The notes under the pieces were generated by a model that did no database searches, was not told the DNA's origin, and was given only the letters and a program-made list of their open reading frames with translations. From JACMQW01 sp964536965 (GTDB taxonomy: Bacteria > Bdellovibrionota > UBA1018), in NCBI GenBank assembly GCA_964536965.1, contig CAZIAL010000004.1:66263-130262 (forward strand): 64,000 bases of DNA, read 5' to 3'. Positions within the stretch are counted from its first letter, which is position 1; each line of letters opens with the position of its first letter. Both the position numbers and the translations under genes were made by a program. Of this stretch, positions 7,286 to 14,594 are shown in pieces.

Positions 7286-8973
7286 TGCCGAACCCAAGCG
7301 CGTGGCCTTTTATGTCCGCTGCTCGACCGAGGAACAAAACGAATCGCCCGAAGGGACGATTAAGAATCAGGAGGAGCGGCTTCTTGCTACCTTGCGTCTC
7401 AAGAACCAAATGGCTGGCGAAGGAGCGGCTTACGGATCGCATGTTGGCACCTACATTGACGTAAAATCCGGGAAAGACATGAACCGGCCGGAGCTTCGGA
7501 GGCTACTCCAGGCGATCGAGAAAGGAGCGGTTGATGTCGTGATGGTTACGGAGCTTTCCAGACTCTCGCGCTCGATTAAGGACTTCTCGGAGATCTGGGA
7601 GTTCATGCAAAAATGCGGCTGCCAATTTTTAAGCCTTCGTGAAAATTTCGATACGAGCACGGCATCGGGAGAAATGATGCTCTACTCGCTTGCGAATTTC
7701 AGTCAGTACGAACGCAGGCAAACCTCAGAACGGGTATCGGCGAATATGGAAGCCAGAGCGCGCCGAGGGCTTTGGAACGGTGGGGTGGTGCCCATGGGGT
7801 ATGAACCCGATCCAGAGAACCGTGGGAGCCTCCGGATCGTTGAGTAAAGAGGCGAGAGTCGTTCGGGCGGCATTCCAAGCACTCATCGACCATGGATCCG
7901 TTGCCGCAGCGGCGAAATGGCTCAATACGAATGGCTATAGGTACGGCGCAGAACTCCGCGGTGGAGGATTCAGGCCCCGTCTCCAGCACTTCATCTTCGA
8001 TAGTCTTTATCGGATGCTCTCGAACCCGGTCTATATCGCGCATCGGAGGGTAAAATCGAAGACGGGCGAGGAACTCGTGAAAGCGATCTGGGAGCCGATT
8101 CTTGCGGAAGAAACGTTCTACGAGGCGCAAGCGGTGCTTCAGGCGAGTAAGAAACAAAAAACCGGGCGCGAATCCCGTTACCCGTACCTTCTTTCGACCC
8201 GAATCGTATGCGGCGAATGCGGAAGCGTTCTCGTAGGTCAGTCCGCATACGGAAATTCGGGTAAAGTGGGCTATTATGCCCACGGCTCTCAGATTAAACG
8301 CGAACAAGCCCTCGGCGAGAAATTCCATCGCTGCCAGCCGTTTCGGGTTCCGGCGAAGAAGCTCGAACTCCGAGTTTGGGAAGAACTTACTCAGATCATC
8401 GAAGGCATTCACCGCGAAAAGCTCTTCGAAGCGATTCGCGCAATCGAACGAAACGATACGGCTTCAGATTCTCTAGAACGCGCGAAAAAAGAGAAAGCCC
8501 TCACCGAGGGAAGGATCGCGAGTCTTGCGAAACGGATCTCAAATCTCCCCGACGGAGTTCCGGCTGATCCCTTCTATGCCGAAATGCGCGAACTCGCGGC
8601 GAGGAATACCCGACTGGAGACTGAGATCCGCTCGCTTGAACAAACACTTCCGGCGCAGAAAATCGCCACGAATTTCGAGCTTGAAAAAGCGTTCGAAAAA
8701 TTCCTGCCCATTCTTCGTTCCGGCGACACGATCGACCCGGAAACAAAACGGAAGGTGATCCACGCGCTCATTCACCAGATTCGCATCACGAAAGACGGCT
8801 TTGAAATGCACTTCTACGCCGCGTCGGACCAAATAAAAAAGGGAGAGCGAAGCCACTCTCCCTTGAAATCCTTAAACAAAAATTTTTCTGTCCGCGGTTC
8901 GCTTAAAGACTTGAATGGTGGGCCTTGTAGGACTCGAACCTACGACCAATCCGTTATGAGCGGACTGCTCTAA
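7245..8973 (+). pseudogene. Large serine recombinase, frameshifted
   Basis: The first segment (GTG at 7245, SD GAGGA) has the resolvase catalytic domain: VAFYVRCSTEEQN with the nucleophilic serine, then VMVTELSRLSRS and GEMMLYSLANFSQYERRQTSERV. It stops at TAA 7845-7847. The protein continues in the +1 frame with KEARVVRAAFQAL (recombinase domain), a zinc ribbon CGECGSVLVGQ...HRC near 8210-8335, and a coiled coil at about 8470-8660. Removing the single T at 7845 restores the junction VEKEARVV, so this is one-base damage or a sequencing error. The C-terminal frame runs through a minus-strand terminator and stops inside a tRNA gene, so the natural C-terminus may be lost. Expected intact length is about 570 residues. 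Confidence 0.85.
8833..8864 (-). terminator. Intrinsic terminator of the CAT tRNA
   Basis: On the minus strand AAGGGAGAG (8864-8856) pairs with CTCTCCCTT (8847-8839) and a T-run follows (8840-8834). It lies about 50 bases past the tRNA 3' end. The same bases are read on the plus strand by the end of the recombinase frame. Confidence 0.8.
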
Positions 8974-8992
8974 CCAGCTGAGCTAAAGGCCC
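8916..8992 (-). tRNA. tRNA with CAT anticodon, probably tRNA-Ile2
   Basis: 77 bases including encoded CCA. The acceptor stem GGGCCTT pairs with AAGGCCC, D-arm GCTC/GAGC, anticodon stem GTCCG/CGGAT (one G-T pair), loop CTCATAA, T-arm GTAGG TTCGAGT CCTAC. The anticodon CAT could mean elongator Met or lysidine-modified Ile2. The variable region TGGTC and the overall pattern look more like Ile2. It reads toward the recombinase block, with its 3' end adjoining it. Confidence 0.92.
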
Positions 8993-9039
8993 CCGGCTCG
9001 AACCTAGCAACACTGGCGACTTCCGGCAAGATCACGAAA

Positions 9040-9963
9040 TCAGAGGGCCGGCTTAAGGTCCTTGCCTTCGCCCTGGCCGTCCGCGCTCGCGCCCCCGCCA
9101 CGCTGCTGGCCCGCGACGATTTCCATGCACTTCCCGCCGATATCGGCGTGGAAGCGGTGGACCCCGACCTTCGTCGAATCGGGTAAGCCCAGGTCCATGA
9201 GTTTGATCTGTTCGTGTTTGCTGCCGTCGCGCCAGACGATGCCCACGCTCTTCTCGGTATGCGAAGCGTAGTATTTCACTTCGGCGGAGCTGGCCGCGGA
9301 GAATTCGACCCTATTCTTTTCCGGTTCATTCGTATTCCGGCGGAAGCGGAAGGTCGATCCCGGCTTAAAGAGTTTCGTGAGCAGTTTCTCGGATCCGGGA
9401 TTTAAGCTCGTCGAGAGGAGGTCGGAGTTCGTGCACGGCTTAACTTCGTTCACCGTCCACGGGTAGGACTCGATTTCGCGTCTCTGTTCTTCGCGATCCT
9501 TCGTCGCCTTGGTCACTTCCTCGGGTGACATCGCTTTCTGGGACATGAACCAGTTCTTTAAAATCGGATCCACCACGGGAACGAGCCTTCGGTCGGCTCC
9601 GGTTCCCTCGAGCTGCATCGGAACGCCGTTCTTCTCGAGTTTGCGGAACGCTTTTCCCATCGGCGTATTCCCGAAGCTCGCGGCGTACCTCTCGAACATT
9701 CCCGATGCGCCGAAGAAGGTGAACTTACCGTCCTTCTCGATCATCTTGCCGCCGTCCATCAGATGCAGCGGAGTATCGTCCGGAATCTTCGGGAGGATCG
9801 TCTTTACGCTTCCGTCCGGGTTCACGGTAAAGACCGCGACGGTGCGACCTGGATAGTTGCTGGCCACCGACCACGACCCGGTCAGATCCGCGATGCCCGC
9901 GATCGCGGAGAGCGGAAGAACGGTCGCAAGAAAAAGGACGGACGGAAATCTGGAAACCACCAT
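9040..9963 (-). CDS. Secreted protein of unknown function
   Basis: 307 residues from an ATG at 9963 preceded by CGGGAG. The N-terminus (FPSVLFLATVLPLSAIAG) is a Sec signal peptide. The mature start DLTGSWSVASNYPGRTVAVF resembles lipocalin-like or DUF-type proteins that open with a LTGSW strand. The centre is charged (TKATKDREEQRREIESY), with two later cysteines (PCTNSDL, GGKCMEIV), and the tail is a glycine-rich GQQRGGGASADGQGEG. No catalytic motif is visible. It is divergent from the RCC1 lipoprotein at 10169, and the roughly 205-bp gap between them contains a stable hairpin at 10023-10060. Confidence 0.7.
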   Translation of the reverse strand: MVVSRFPSVLFLATVLPLSAIAGIADLTGSWSVASNYPGRTVAVFTVNPDGSVKTILPKIPDDTPLHLMDGGKMIEKDGKFTFFGASGMFERYAASFGNTPMGKAFRKLEKNGVPMQLEGTGADRRLVPVVDPILKNWFMSQKAMSPEEVTKATKDREEQRREIESYPWTVNEVKPCTNSDLLSTSLNPGSEKLLTKLFKPGSTFRFRRNTNEPEKNRVEFSAASSAEVKYYASHTEKSVGIVWRDGSKHEQIKLMDLGLPDSTKVGVHRFHADIGGKCMEIVAGQQRGGGASADGQGEGKDLKPAL

Positions 9964-10022
9964 TGGACACTCCCGCGATTAGAATAACGAATCTCGGACG
10001 AACTGTATTCGGTCGTTTTGAC

Positions 10023-10060
10023 GGTCGGGGCTTTGGGTGCTTCCATCCAGGGCCCCGACC
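10023..10060. other. Hairpin in the divergent intergenic region
   Basis: GGTCGGGGC (10023-10031) pairs perfectly with GCCCCGACC (10052-10060). There is no adjacent T-run. It would lie in the 5' leader of the minus-strand secreted protein if that transcript starts beyond 10060. Role unknown. Confidence 0.4.
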
Positions 10061-10168
10061 TGGGTCGTAGAACCTCGATTTAACTCAATAGACGTAATTT
10101 AAAGGGTGTCGAGAATGACACATTCCGAATAACGCACTGCGGCGATATTCTTAATCAATAGGGGTGTT

Positions 10169-11428
10169 ATGGGGTTCTCGCGTCTCCACAGAACAGCTTT
10201 CGCCGCCGTCGCCGTACTCGGCCTCGGATCCGCGTGCGTAGCGCCGCAGGAATCCACGGGAAGCAAGCTGCTCACCGAAGGAAAGCCCGTCTCCGACGTG
10301 GCCGCTCCGCTGAGCGTTCCGAACAACGTTCCGCCCGCGAACGACACGGGCGTTTCGAAAGTCGTTTCAAGCGTCCAGCATAACTGCGCCATCCGCTCGG
10401 GCAGCCTCGCCTGCTGGGGACTGAATAAAGACGGCCAAATCGGAAACGGCGAAGCCGGCGTCCAGGTCGGCGTGCGCGATCTGGTTTCCGGCAGCGCGGA
10501 CACTCCGCGGGTCGTCGTCTCGCCCCACACGATTTTCGCGGATCGCGTGTCGGACGTCGCGCTCGGGTACGAGCACACCTGCGCCATCCGCGGCGGAGAC
10601 CTCCTTTGCTGGGGCTCGAACTCGCACGGCCAGCTCGGACTCGGCGCGGACGTCGCTGGATCGGCGGTTCCGGTTTCGATTCTGCGGAACGCGAAACAAG
10701 TCGTAGCGCGGGGGCGCTGGACCTGCGCCGTTTCAGATTCCGGCCAACTCGTCTGCTTCGGAACGCGCCTCGCGCGCTCGGGCGCGGACCTCGCTCCGCT
10801 CGTCGTTTCGAAGACGCCGAAAATGATTCTCGATTCCGGTGTCCGTTCCGTCGCGATCAGCGCGAATCACGCCTGCGCGATCGTCGCGGGCGGCGCGCTG
10901 AAATGTTTCGGCATGAACGTGATGGGCGAAGTCGGTAACGGACTGCTCGACGGCGGCGATGTCGCCGACCCGGTCGATGTGCTCTCCGGCGGAGTCTCCG
11001 CGATCTCGCTCACCGACGGCCGTTCGATGGCCGTCCAGAACGGAAAGCTCGTCGCCTTCGGCGCGAGCCTCGGGGATCGCGACGTCGATCGCGCGGCCGG
11101 CGGATGGAAAGTCCCGACCGCCAGCCCTTACGACGCCGTCTTCTGGAACGGAATTGGCCCGGGGCTCCAGGCCTCGGCGAGCGGCACCGTCCTCTCGTCC
11201 GCGGGCGATCTCTTCTACGGATCTTACTTCCACTCGAACGGCGTCGCGCCGAAGGTGGCGATCGGCGTCTCGCAGTTCTCCTACTCGGAAGCCGACCTCG
11301 CCGGCTGCATGATGTTCCGGAACCATGCGGTAAAGTGCTGGGGCCAGAACATCTACGGTCAGCTCGGAGGCGGGAAGCGCTCGGCCGAGGAGATCCTCAT
11401 CTTTAAATCCCGCGACGTTCAGTTCTAG
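10169..11428 (+). CDS. RCC1-repeat lipoprotein
   Basis: 419 residues. The N-terminus ends in the lipobox LGSAC at about residues 19-23, so it is predicted to be membrane-anchored. The body is a run of RCC1/BNR-like blades, each with the pattern CAIR-x-G-x-LxCWG-x-N-x-xGQ: HNCAIRSGSLACWGLNKDGQ, HTCAIRGGDLLCWGSNSHGQ, HACAIVAGGALKCFGMN and a final VKCWGQNIYGQLGGG. Six to seven blades would close a propeller. Cysteine pairs per blade suggest disulfides outside the cytoplasm. In bacteria such proteins are probably surface binding platforms. No enzymatic role is implied. Confidence 0.85.
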   Translation: MGFSRLHRTAFAAVAVLGLGSACVAPQESTGSKLLTEGKPVSDVAAPLSVPNNVPPANDTGVSKVVSSVQHNCAIRSGSLACWGLNKDGQIGNGEAGVQVGVRDLVSGSADTPRVVVSPHTIFADRVSDVALGYEHTCAIRGGDLLCWGSNSHGQLGLGADVAGSAVPVSILRNAKQVVARGRWTCAVSDSGQLVCFGTRLARSGADLAPLVVSKTPKMILDSGVRSVAISANHACAIVAGGALKCFGMNVMGEVGNGLLDGGDVADPVDVLSGGVSAISLTDGRSMAVQNGKLVAFGASLGDRDVDRAAGGWKVPTASPYDAVFWNGIGPGLQASASGTVLSSAGDLFYGSYFHSNGVAPKVAIGVSQFSYSEADLAGCMMFRNHAVKCWGQNIYGQLGGGKRSAEEILIFKSRDVQF

Positions 11429-11519
11429 AGCGGTTCTCGAGCTCGCAGGCGGACGAAACCCTCGATTTAGACGCGGAGCGCGGATTTCGCGACCTCCGCG
11501 GTTCGTGTTATCGTGGCCG

Positions 11520-11676
11520 AAGACTTCTAACGTTTATCGCGTCGGAGTGATGAAGCCGGTGGGAATCCGGCGCTGGCCCGCAACGGTATTTCTCGGGAAT
11601 CGCGTTTTCGGCACCGCCGCCGATCCGCGCTCCCGCGATGAGCCCGATCTCCTCCGACGTTTCCTTTTCTCGGAGG
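11520..11676 (+). promoter_or_regulatory. Cobalamin riboswitch upstream of the BtuB-like receptor
   Basis: The B12-box region reads GAAGCCGGTGGGAATCCGG followed by CGCTGGCCCGCAACGGTA (about 11552-11588), which matches the conserved core of cobalamin riboswitches. A second conserved piece, GAGCCCGATCTCCT, lies at 11640-11653. CTCCGACG (11652-11659) can pair with CGTCGGAG (11540-11547). The overlapping CCTCCGA (11651-11657) can instead pair with TCGGAGG (11670-11676), which is the receptor's Shine-Dalgarno. The two pairings exclude each other, which suggests translational control. The family usually represses when B12 is bound; the polarity here is not proven. Confidence 0.85.
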
Positions 11677-11680
11677 CAGA

Positions 11681-13540
11681 ATGTTTCTCTTATTCCTACT
11701 CACTCTCTCCTCCGCCACCGCCGCCGATCCTGAGACCGGCACCCTCGAAGAAATCGTCGTCAGCGGAAAACGCCTCGAATCCGACCACCGCTCGGCGCGC
11801 GTCTGGACCGAGGCCGATCTCGTCCGCGAATCCGGACGCTCGGTCGGCGAACTGCTGCGCGAGTCGGCAGGAGTCGACTTCGCCTCGGGCACCGGCGGAA
11901 ATTCGAACCTGCTCATCCGGGGCGCGGGCGGTTCGCAGACGCTCGTCCTGATCGACGGAGTCAAGGCGAACGATCCTTCGGTGACGAATCGATATTTCGA
12001 CTGGAGTCGCCTCGACGTTCGCCAAGTCGAACGCATCGAAATCCTGAAAGGGCCTCAAGCCGTATCCTACGGCTCCGACGCGATCGGCGGAGTCGTCCTC
12101 GTTACGACCCGGCGCGGGCAGTCGGGTTTCGAAGGGAATCTGGAGGGCGGCAGCGAAGGTTTCGCGCGCGCGCGATTTTCCGCCGGCCGCGAAGTCGGCG
12201 AGCAGGGCGGATCGACTCGGCAACGCATTCGTTTTACCGGTCTAGCGAAGGGAGTTTTCGCGGGTCGCTCGGCGGCGCTCGCGCCCGCCGCGAATCCGGG
12301 CGCGGAACTCGAAGGCGACGATTCCCGGGAAGTCGCCGGAGGGGTCGCCCTCTTTACCGACTGGCGGAACCGAACTCGGCTCGACGTCAGTCTGGATCTG
12401 CGATCCGCGCGGGAAGAAATCGACGCGGGCGCCTTCGACGACGATCCGAACTCGGTGGCGAGAAATCGCGAAGTTCGGGCGGCGAGCCGCCTCGCGCATA
12501 CTTTCGACCGCGGCCTCGAGCTTCGCAGCGTCGTCTCCCAGCTCTTCTTTCGGCGAGCTTACTCGGACGGAACCGAACCGGGAGATACGACGGCGAGCGA
12601 TCCGATTTACCGAGGCGCGAATTCCCGCGCCGAAGTCACGCTGCGCGGAAACGGTGCGATCGAATGGACGACCGGTATCGAGTATCTCGGGGAGAGTCTT
12701 GCGATCGACTCCATCCTCGCGCCGGTCCAGCTCGGACGCGATTCGGACCATACTTCCGCGCTCTTCGCCGAGACCGCGCTGCCGCTCGCCGGAGCGGTCG
12801 TCGATTTCGGCGGACGGATCTCGCGATTTACTTCCTACGGAACCCAGTGGAGCGGAAAAGGGGGGGTGACCCTCCCTCTCTGGACCGGGGCGGAAGGGAG
12901 AAGTCTCGAATTCGACATCGGCCTCTCGACCGGGTTTAAGGCCCCTTCTCTCTATAGTCTCTACGAACCCCAGTACGGAAATCCCGGGCTGCGGCCCGAA
13001 GAATCGGTGCAGTCGGAGGCGGGCCTGACCCTCCGACCGGAGCCCGGGTCGTCGGTCTCCGTCCGCGGTTTCGAAAACCGTGTACGAAATCGATTCGGGT
13101 ACGATCCCACGACGTTCCGCTCGCTGAACGTCGATCGCGCGACGATCCGCGGCCTCGAGTTCGAGGCCGAGCGGCGCTTCGCTCCGGAGTTTCGGATTCG
13201 CGCGCATTACACCCGCCTCGACTCGAAGGATCCGTCGACGGGACGGGCGCTGAACGATGTCGCGCGGGATAAGGGGGGAGTGAAACTTCTCTATGATCCG
13301 TCGCCCCGGCACTCGCTGATCCTCTCTGGACTCGCGAAAGGACCCCGATCGGTCGCGTTTACCGCGGACCGACTCTCGGGCTTCGTTCGTTTCGACCTCG
13401 CCTCTCGCCACCGTTGGACGGAGCGGCTCTCGATCACTTCGCGGGTGGAAAACCTTTTCGATCGCGAATACTCGGAAGTGCGCGGCTACTCGTCGGCGGG
13501 GATTTCGGGATATCTCGGCCTCGAGGTCTCCGCGCTTTAG
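11681..13540 (+). CDS. btuB: TonB-dependent outer-membrane receptor, probably for vitamin B12
   Basis: 619 residues, the usual size of BtuB (about 600). A signal peptide (FLLFLLTLSSATAA) is followed by a likely TonB box (LEEIVVSGK). The plug domain has LIRGAGGSQTLVLIDGVKAN and the plug's VERIEILKGPQAVSYGSDAIGGVV. The rest is the 22-strand barrel, with KAPSLYSLYEPQYGNPGLRPE and a C-terminal strand YLGLEVSAL. It transports a ligand across the outer membrane using TonB energy; ExbB/ExbD are encoded at 55132-56236. The cobalamin riboswitch immediately upstream makes cobalamin the likely substrate. No periplasmic or inner-membrane B12 transporter is adjacent. It ends tail-to-tail with the next minus-strand gene, overlapping by four bases. 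Confidence 0.9.
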   Translation: MFLLFLLTLSSATAADPETGTLEEIVVSGKRLESDHRSARVWTEADLVRESGRSVGELLRESAGVDFASGTGGNSNLLIRGAGGSQTLVLIDGVKANDPSVTNRYFDWSRLDVRQVERIEILKGPQAVSYGSDAIGGVVLVTTRRGQSGFEGNLEGGSEGFARARFSAGREVGEQGGSTRQRIRFTGLAKGVFAGRSAALAPAANPGAELEGDDSREVAGGVALFTDWRNRTRLDVSLDLRSAREEIDAGAFDDDPNSVARNREVRAASRLAHTFDRGLELRSVVSQLFFRRAYSDGTEPGDTTASDPIYRGANSRAEVTLRGNGAIEWTTGIEYLGESLAIDSILAPVQLGRDSDHTSALFAETALPLAGAVVDFGGRISRFTSYGTQWSGKGGVTLPLWTGAEGRSLEFDIGLSTGFKAPSLYSLYEPQYGNPGLRPEESVQSEAGLTLRPEPGSSVSVRGFENRVRNRFGYDPTTFRSLNVDRATIRGLEFEAERRFAPEFRIRAHYTRLDSKDPSTGRALNDVARDKGGVKLLYDPSPRHSLILSGLAKGPRSVAFTADRLSGFVRFDLASRHRWTERLSITSRVENLFDREYSEVRGYSSAGISGYLGLEVSAL

Positions 13541-14184
13541 ATCGGGGCTTCGGGAACGCCGCTGACCGCGAGCGTCCGGTCGAAGAATCGGAAGCTCTGC
13601 TTCGAATCATCCAGAAGTTTTCGGCCGGGGCAGAGAATCGGTTCGTTCGGAAACTCTTCCTCGTCACCCCGGAGGAGTTCGGGGCGGCATTTCTCGCGGA
13701 TTTCGGCGACGATCGCCTCGAATTTCCGGAGATCGGCTTCGTCGAGCAGTTCGAGTTCGGCCACGCCTTCGGGAATGTAGCGGTAAAACGAAGGAACTTC
13801 GGCGGACCAGAGAATGGGCGGGGATCCCACCGGGCGCTCCTCGGGCGAGGCATGCGCGCGTTTTTTATAGGCGACCGGACCGTTCAGATCGACGACTTCG
13901 CCGAACTGGGTCGCGACCCAGAAATAAATGCTGCCGTTCCAGCAGCCCGCCCACTGGATCGCCTGGTTTTCCAGGACTTCGATCCAGGCGGCTTCGCCGT
14001 ACATGACACGCGCTTCGATCCCGTGCTGCTTCAGCGCCTCGACCGCGGCGGCGGCCACCATCAGCGGGAAGTCGGATCGATCGAAAGCGATTCGGTCGAC
14101 GACGCGAGTGACGATGCGGGCGACGTTCGCGATGACGGGCAGTGGAGTCGACGTCATTTCGGTCGGGGCGGCGGTTTCGGTCAC
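13537..14184 (-). CDS. Hypothetical protein, possible transglutaminase-like fold
   Basis: 215 residues from a GTG at 14184, which overlaps the stop of the preceding DUF423 gene (GTGA) and has AAGGAG upstream. The frame continues further upstream but only across that neighbour. Visible features are LMVAAAAVEALKQHGIEARV, then AAWIEV, IYFWVATQFGEVVDLNG and ILWSAEVPSFYRYIPEGV. The order (helix, G-rich strand, aromatic W..., DLNG) recalls transglutaminase-like proteins of the DUF2026 type. A clear catalytic Cys-His pair is not obvious, so this is weak. It is the third gene of an operon with aromatic amino acid hydroxylase and DUF423. Confidence 0.6.
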   Translation of the reverse strand: MTETAAPTEMTSTPLPVIANVARIVTRVVDRIAFDRSDFPLMVAAAAVEALKQHGIEARVMYGEAAWIEVLENQAIQWAGCWNGSIYFWVATQFGEVVDLNGPVAYKKRAHASPEERPVGSPPILWSAEVPSFYRYIPEGVAELELLDEADLRKFEAIVAEIREKCRPELLRGDEEEFPNEPILCPGRKLLDDSKQSFRFFDRTLAVSGVPEAPI

Positions 14185-14594
14185 GGCGCGCCCGCTCCTT
14201 GGGAGACCTGGTGGAAGACGAACCCCATTCGCGCGAGCAGTCCCCACGCGACGAGGAAGCAGACTCCGCCGATCGGCGTGACGGCGCCGAGAACCTTCAC
14301 GCCGGAAAGCGCCAGGGCGTAAAGGCTGCCCGAAAAAAAGAGAATGCCGAGCGGAAAGAGCCAGGCCACCACCGCCGCTCCGGAAATTCCGCGGAAGCCC
14401 GGGATCGCCTGGAGCGCGATCGCATAGGCGAAGAGCGCGAGCGCATGGACGAGGTGATAGAACACGGCCGTCTGCCAAACGCCTTTCTCGTAATCGCCGA
14501 AGCGCTCGGAAAGCGCGTGCGCTCCGAACGCTCCTAAGCCTACGCCGCTGGCGGCGAGGATCGCCGCGATCATGATCCAGATTCCAGGTTTCAT
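14181..14594 (-). CDS. DUF423 family inner-membrane protein
   Basis: 137 residues with four predicted transmembrane helices. The opening GVGLGAFGAHAL and the motif TAVFYHLVHALALF are the signature of DUF423 (YgdD-like) proteins. The ends overlap on both sides: its ATG shares ATGA with the hydroxylase stop (14591-14594), and its TGA shares GTGA with the downstream start. Translational coupling is therefore likely. Family function is unknown. Confidence 0.9.
   Translation of the reverse strand: MKPGIWIMIAAILAASGVGLGAFGAHALSERFGDYEKGVWQTAVFYHLVHALALFAYAIALQAIPGFRGISGAAVVAWLFPLGILFFSGSLYALALSGVKVLGAVTPIGGVCFLVAWGLLARMGFVFHQVSQGAGAP

Noticed and set aside
12242..13411. Minus-strand frame of about 389 codons opposite btuB
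   Set aside because: Arg/Glu-rich shadow; the btuB frame has plug and barrel motifs.
13537..14478. Upstream extension of the hypothetical gene beyond 14184
   Set aside because: The extra codons overlap DUF423 in another frame and look non-coding. The GTG at 14184 has AAGGAG and a GTGA overlap.
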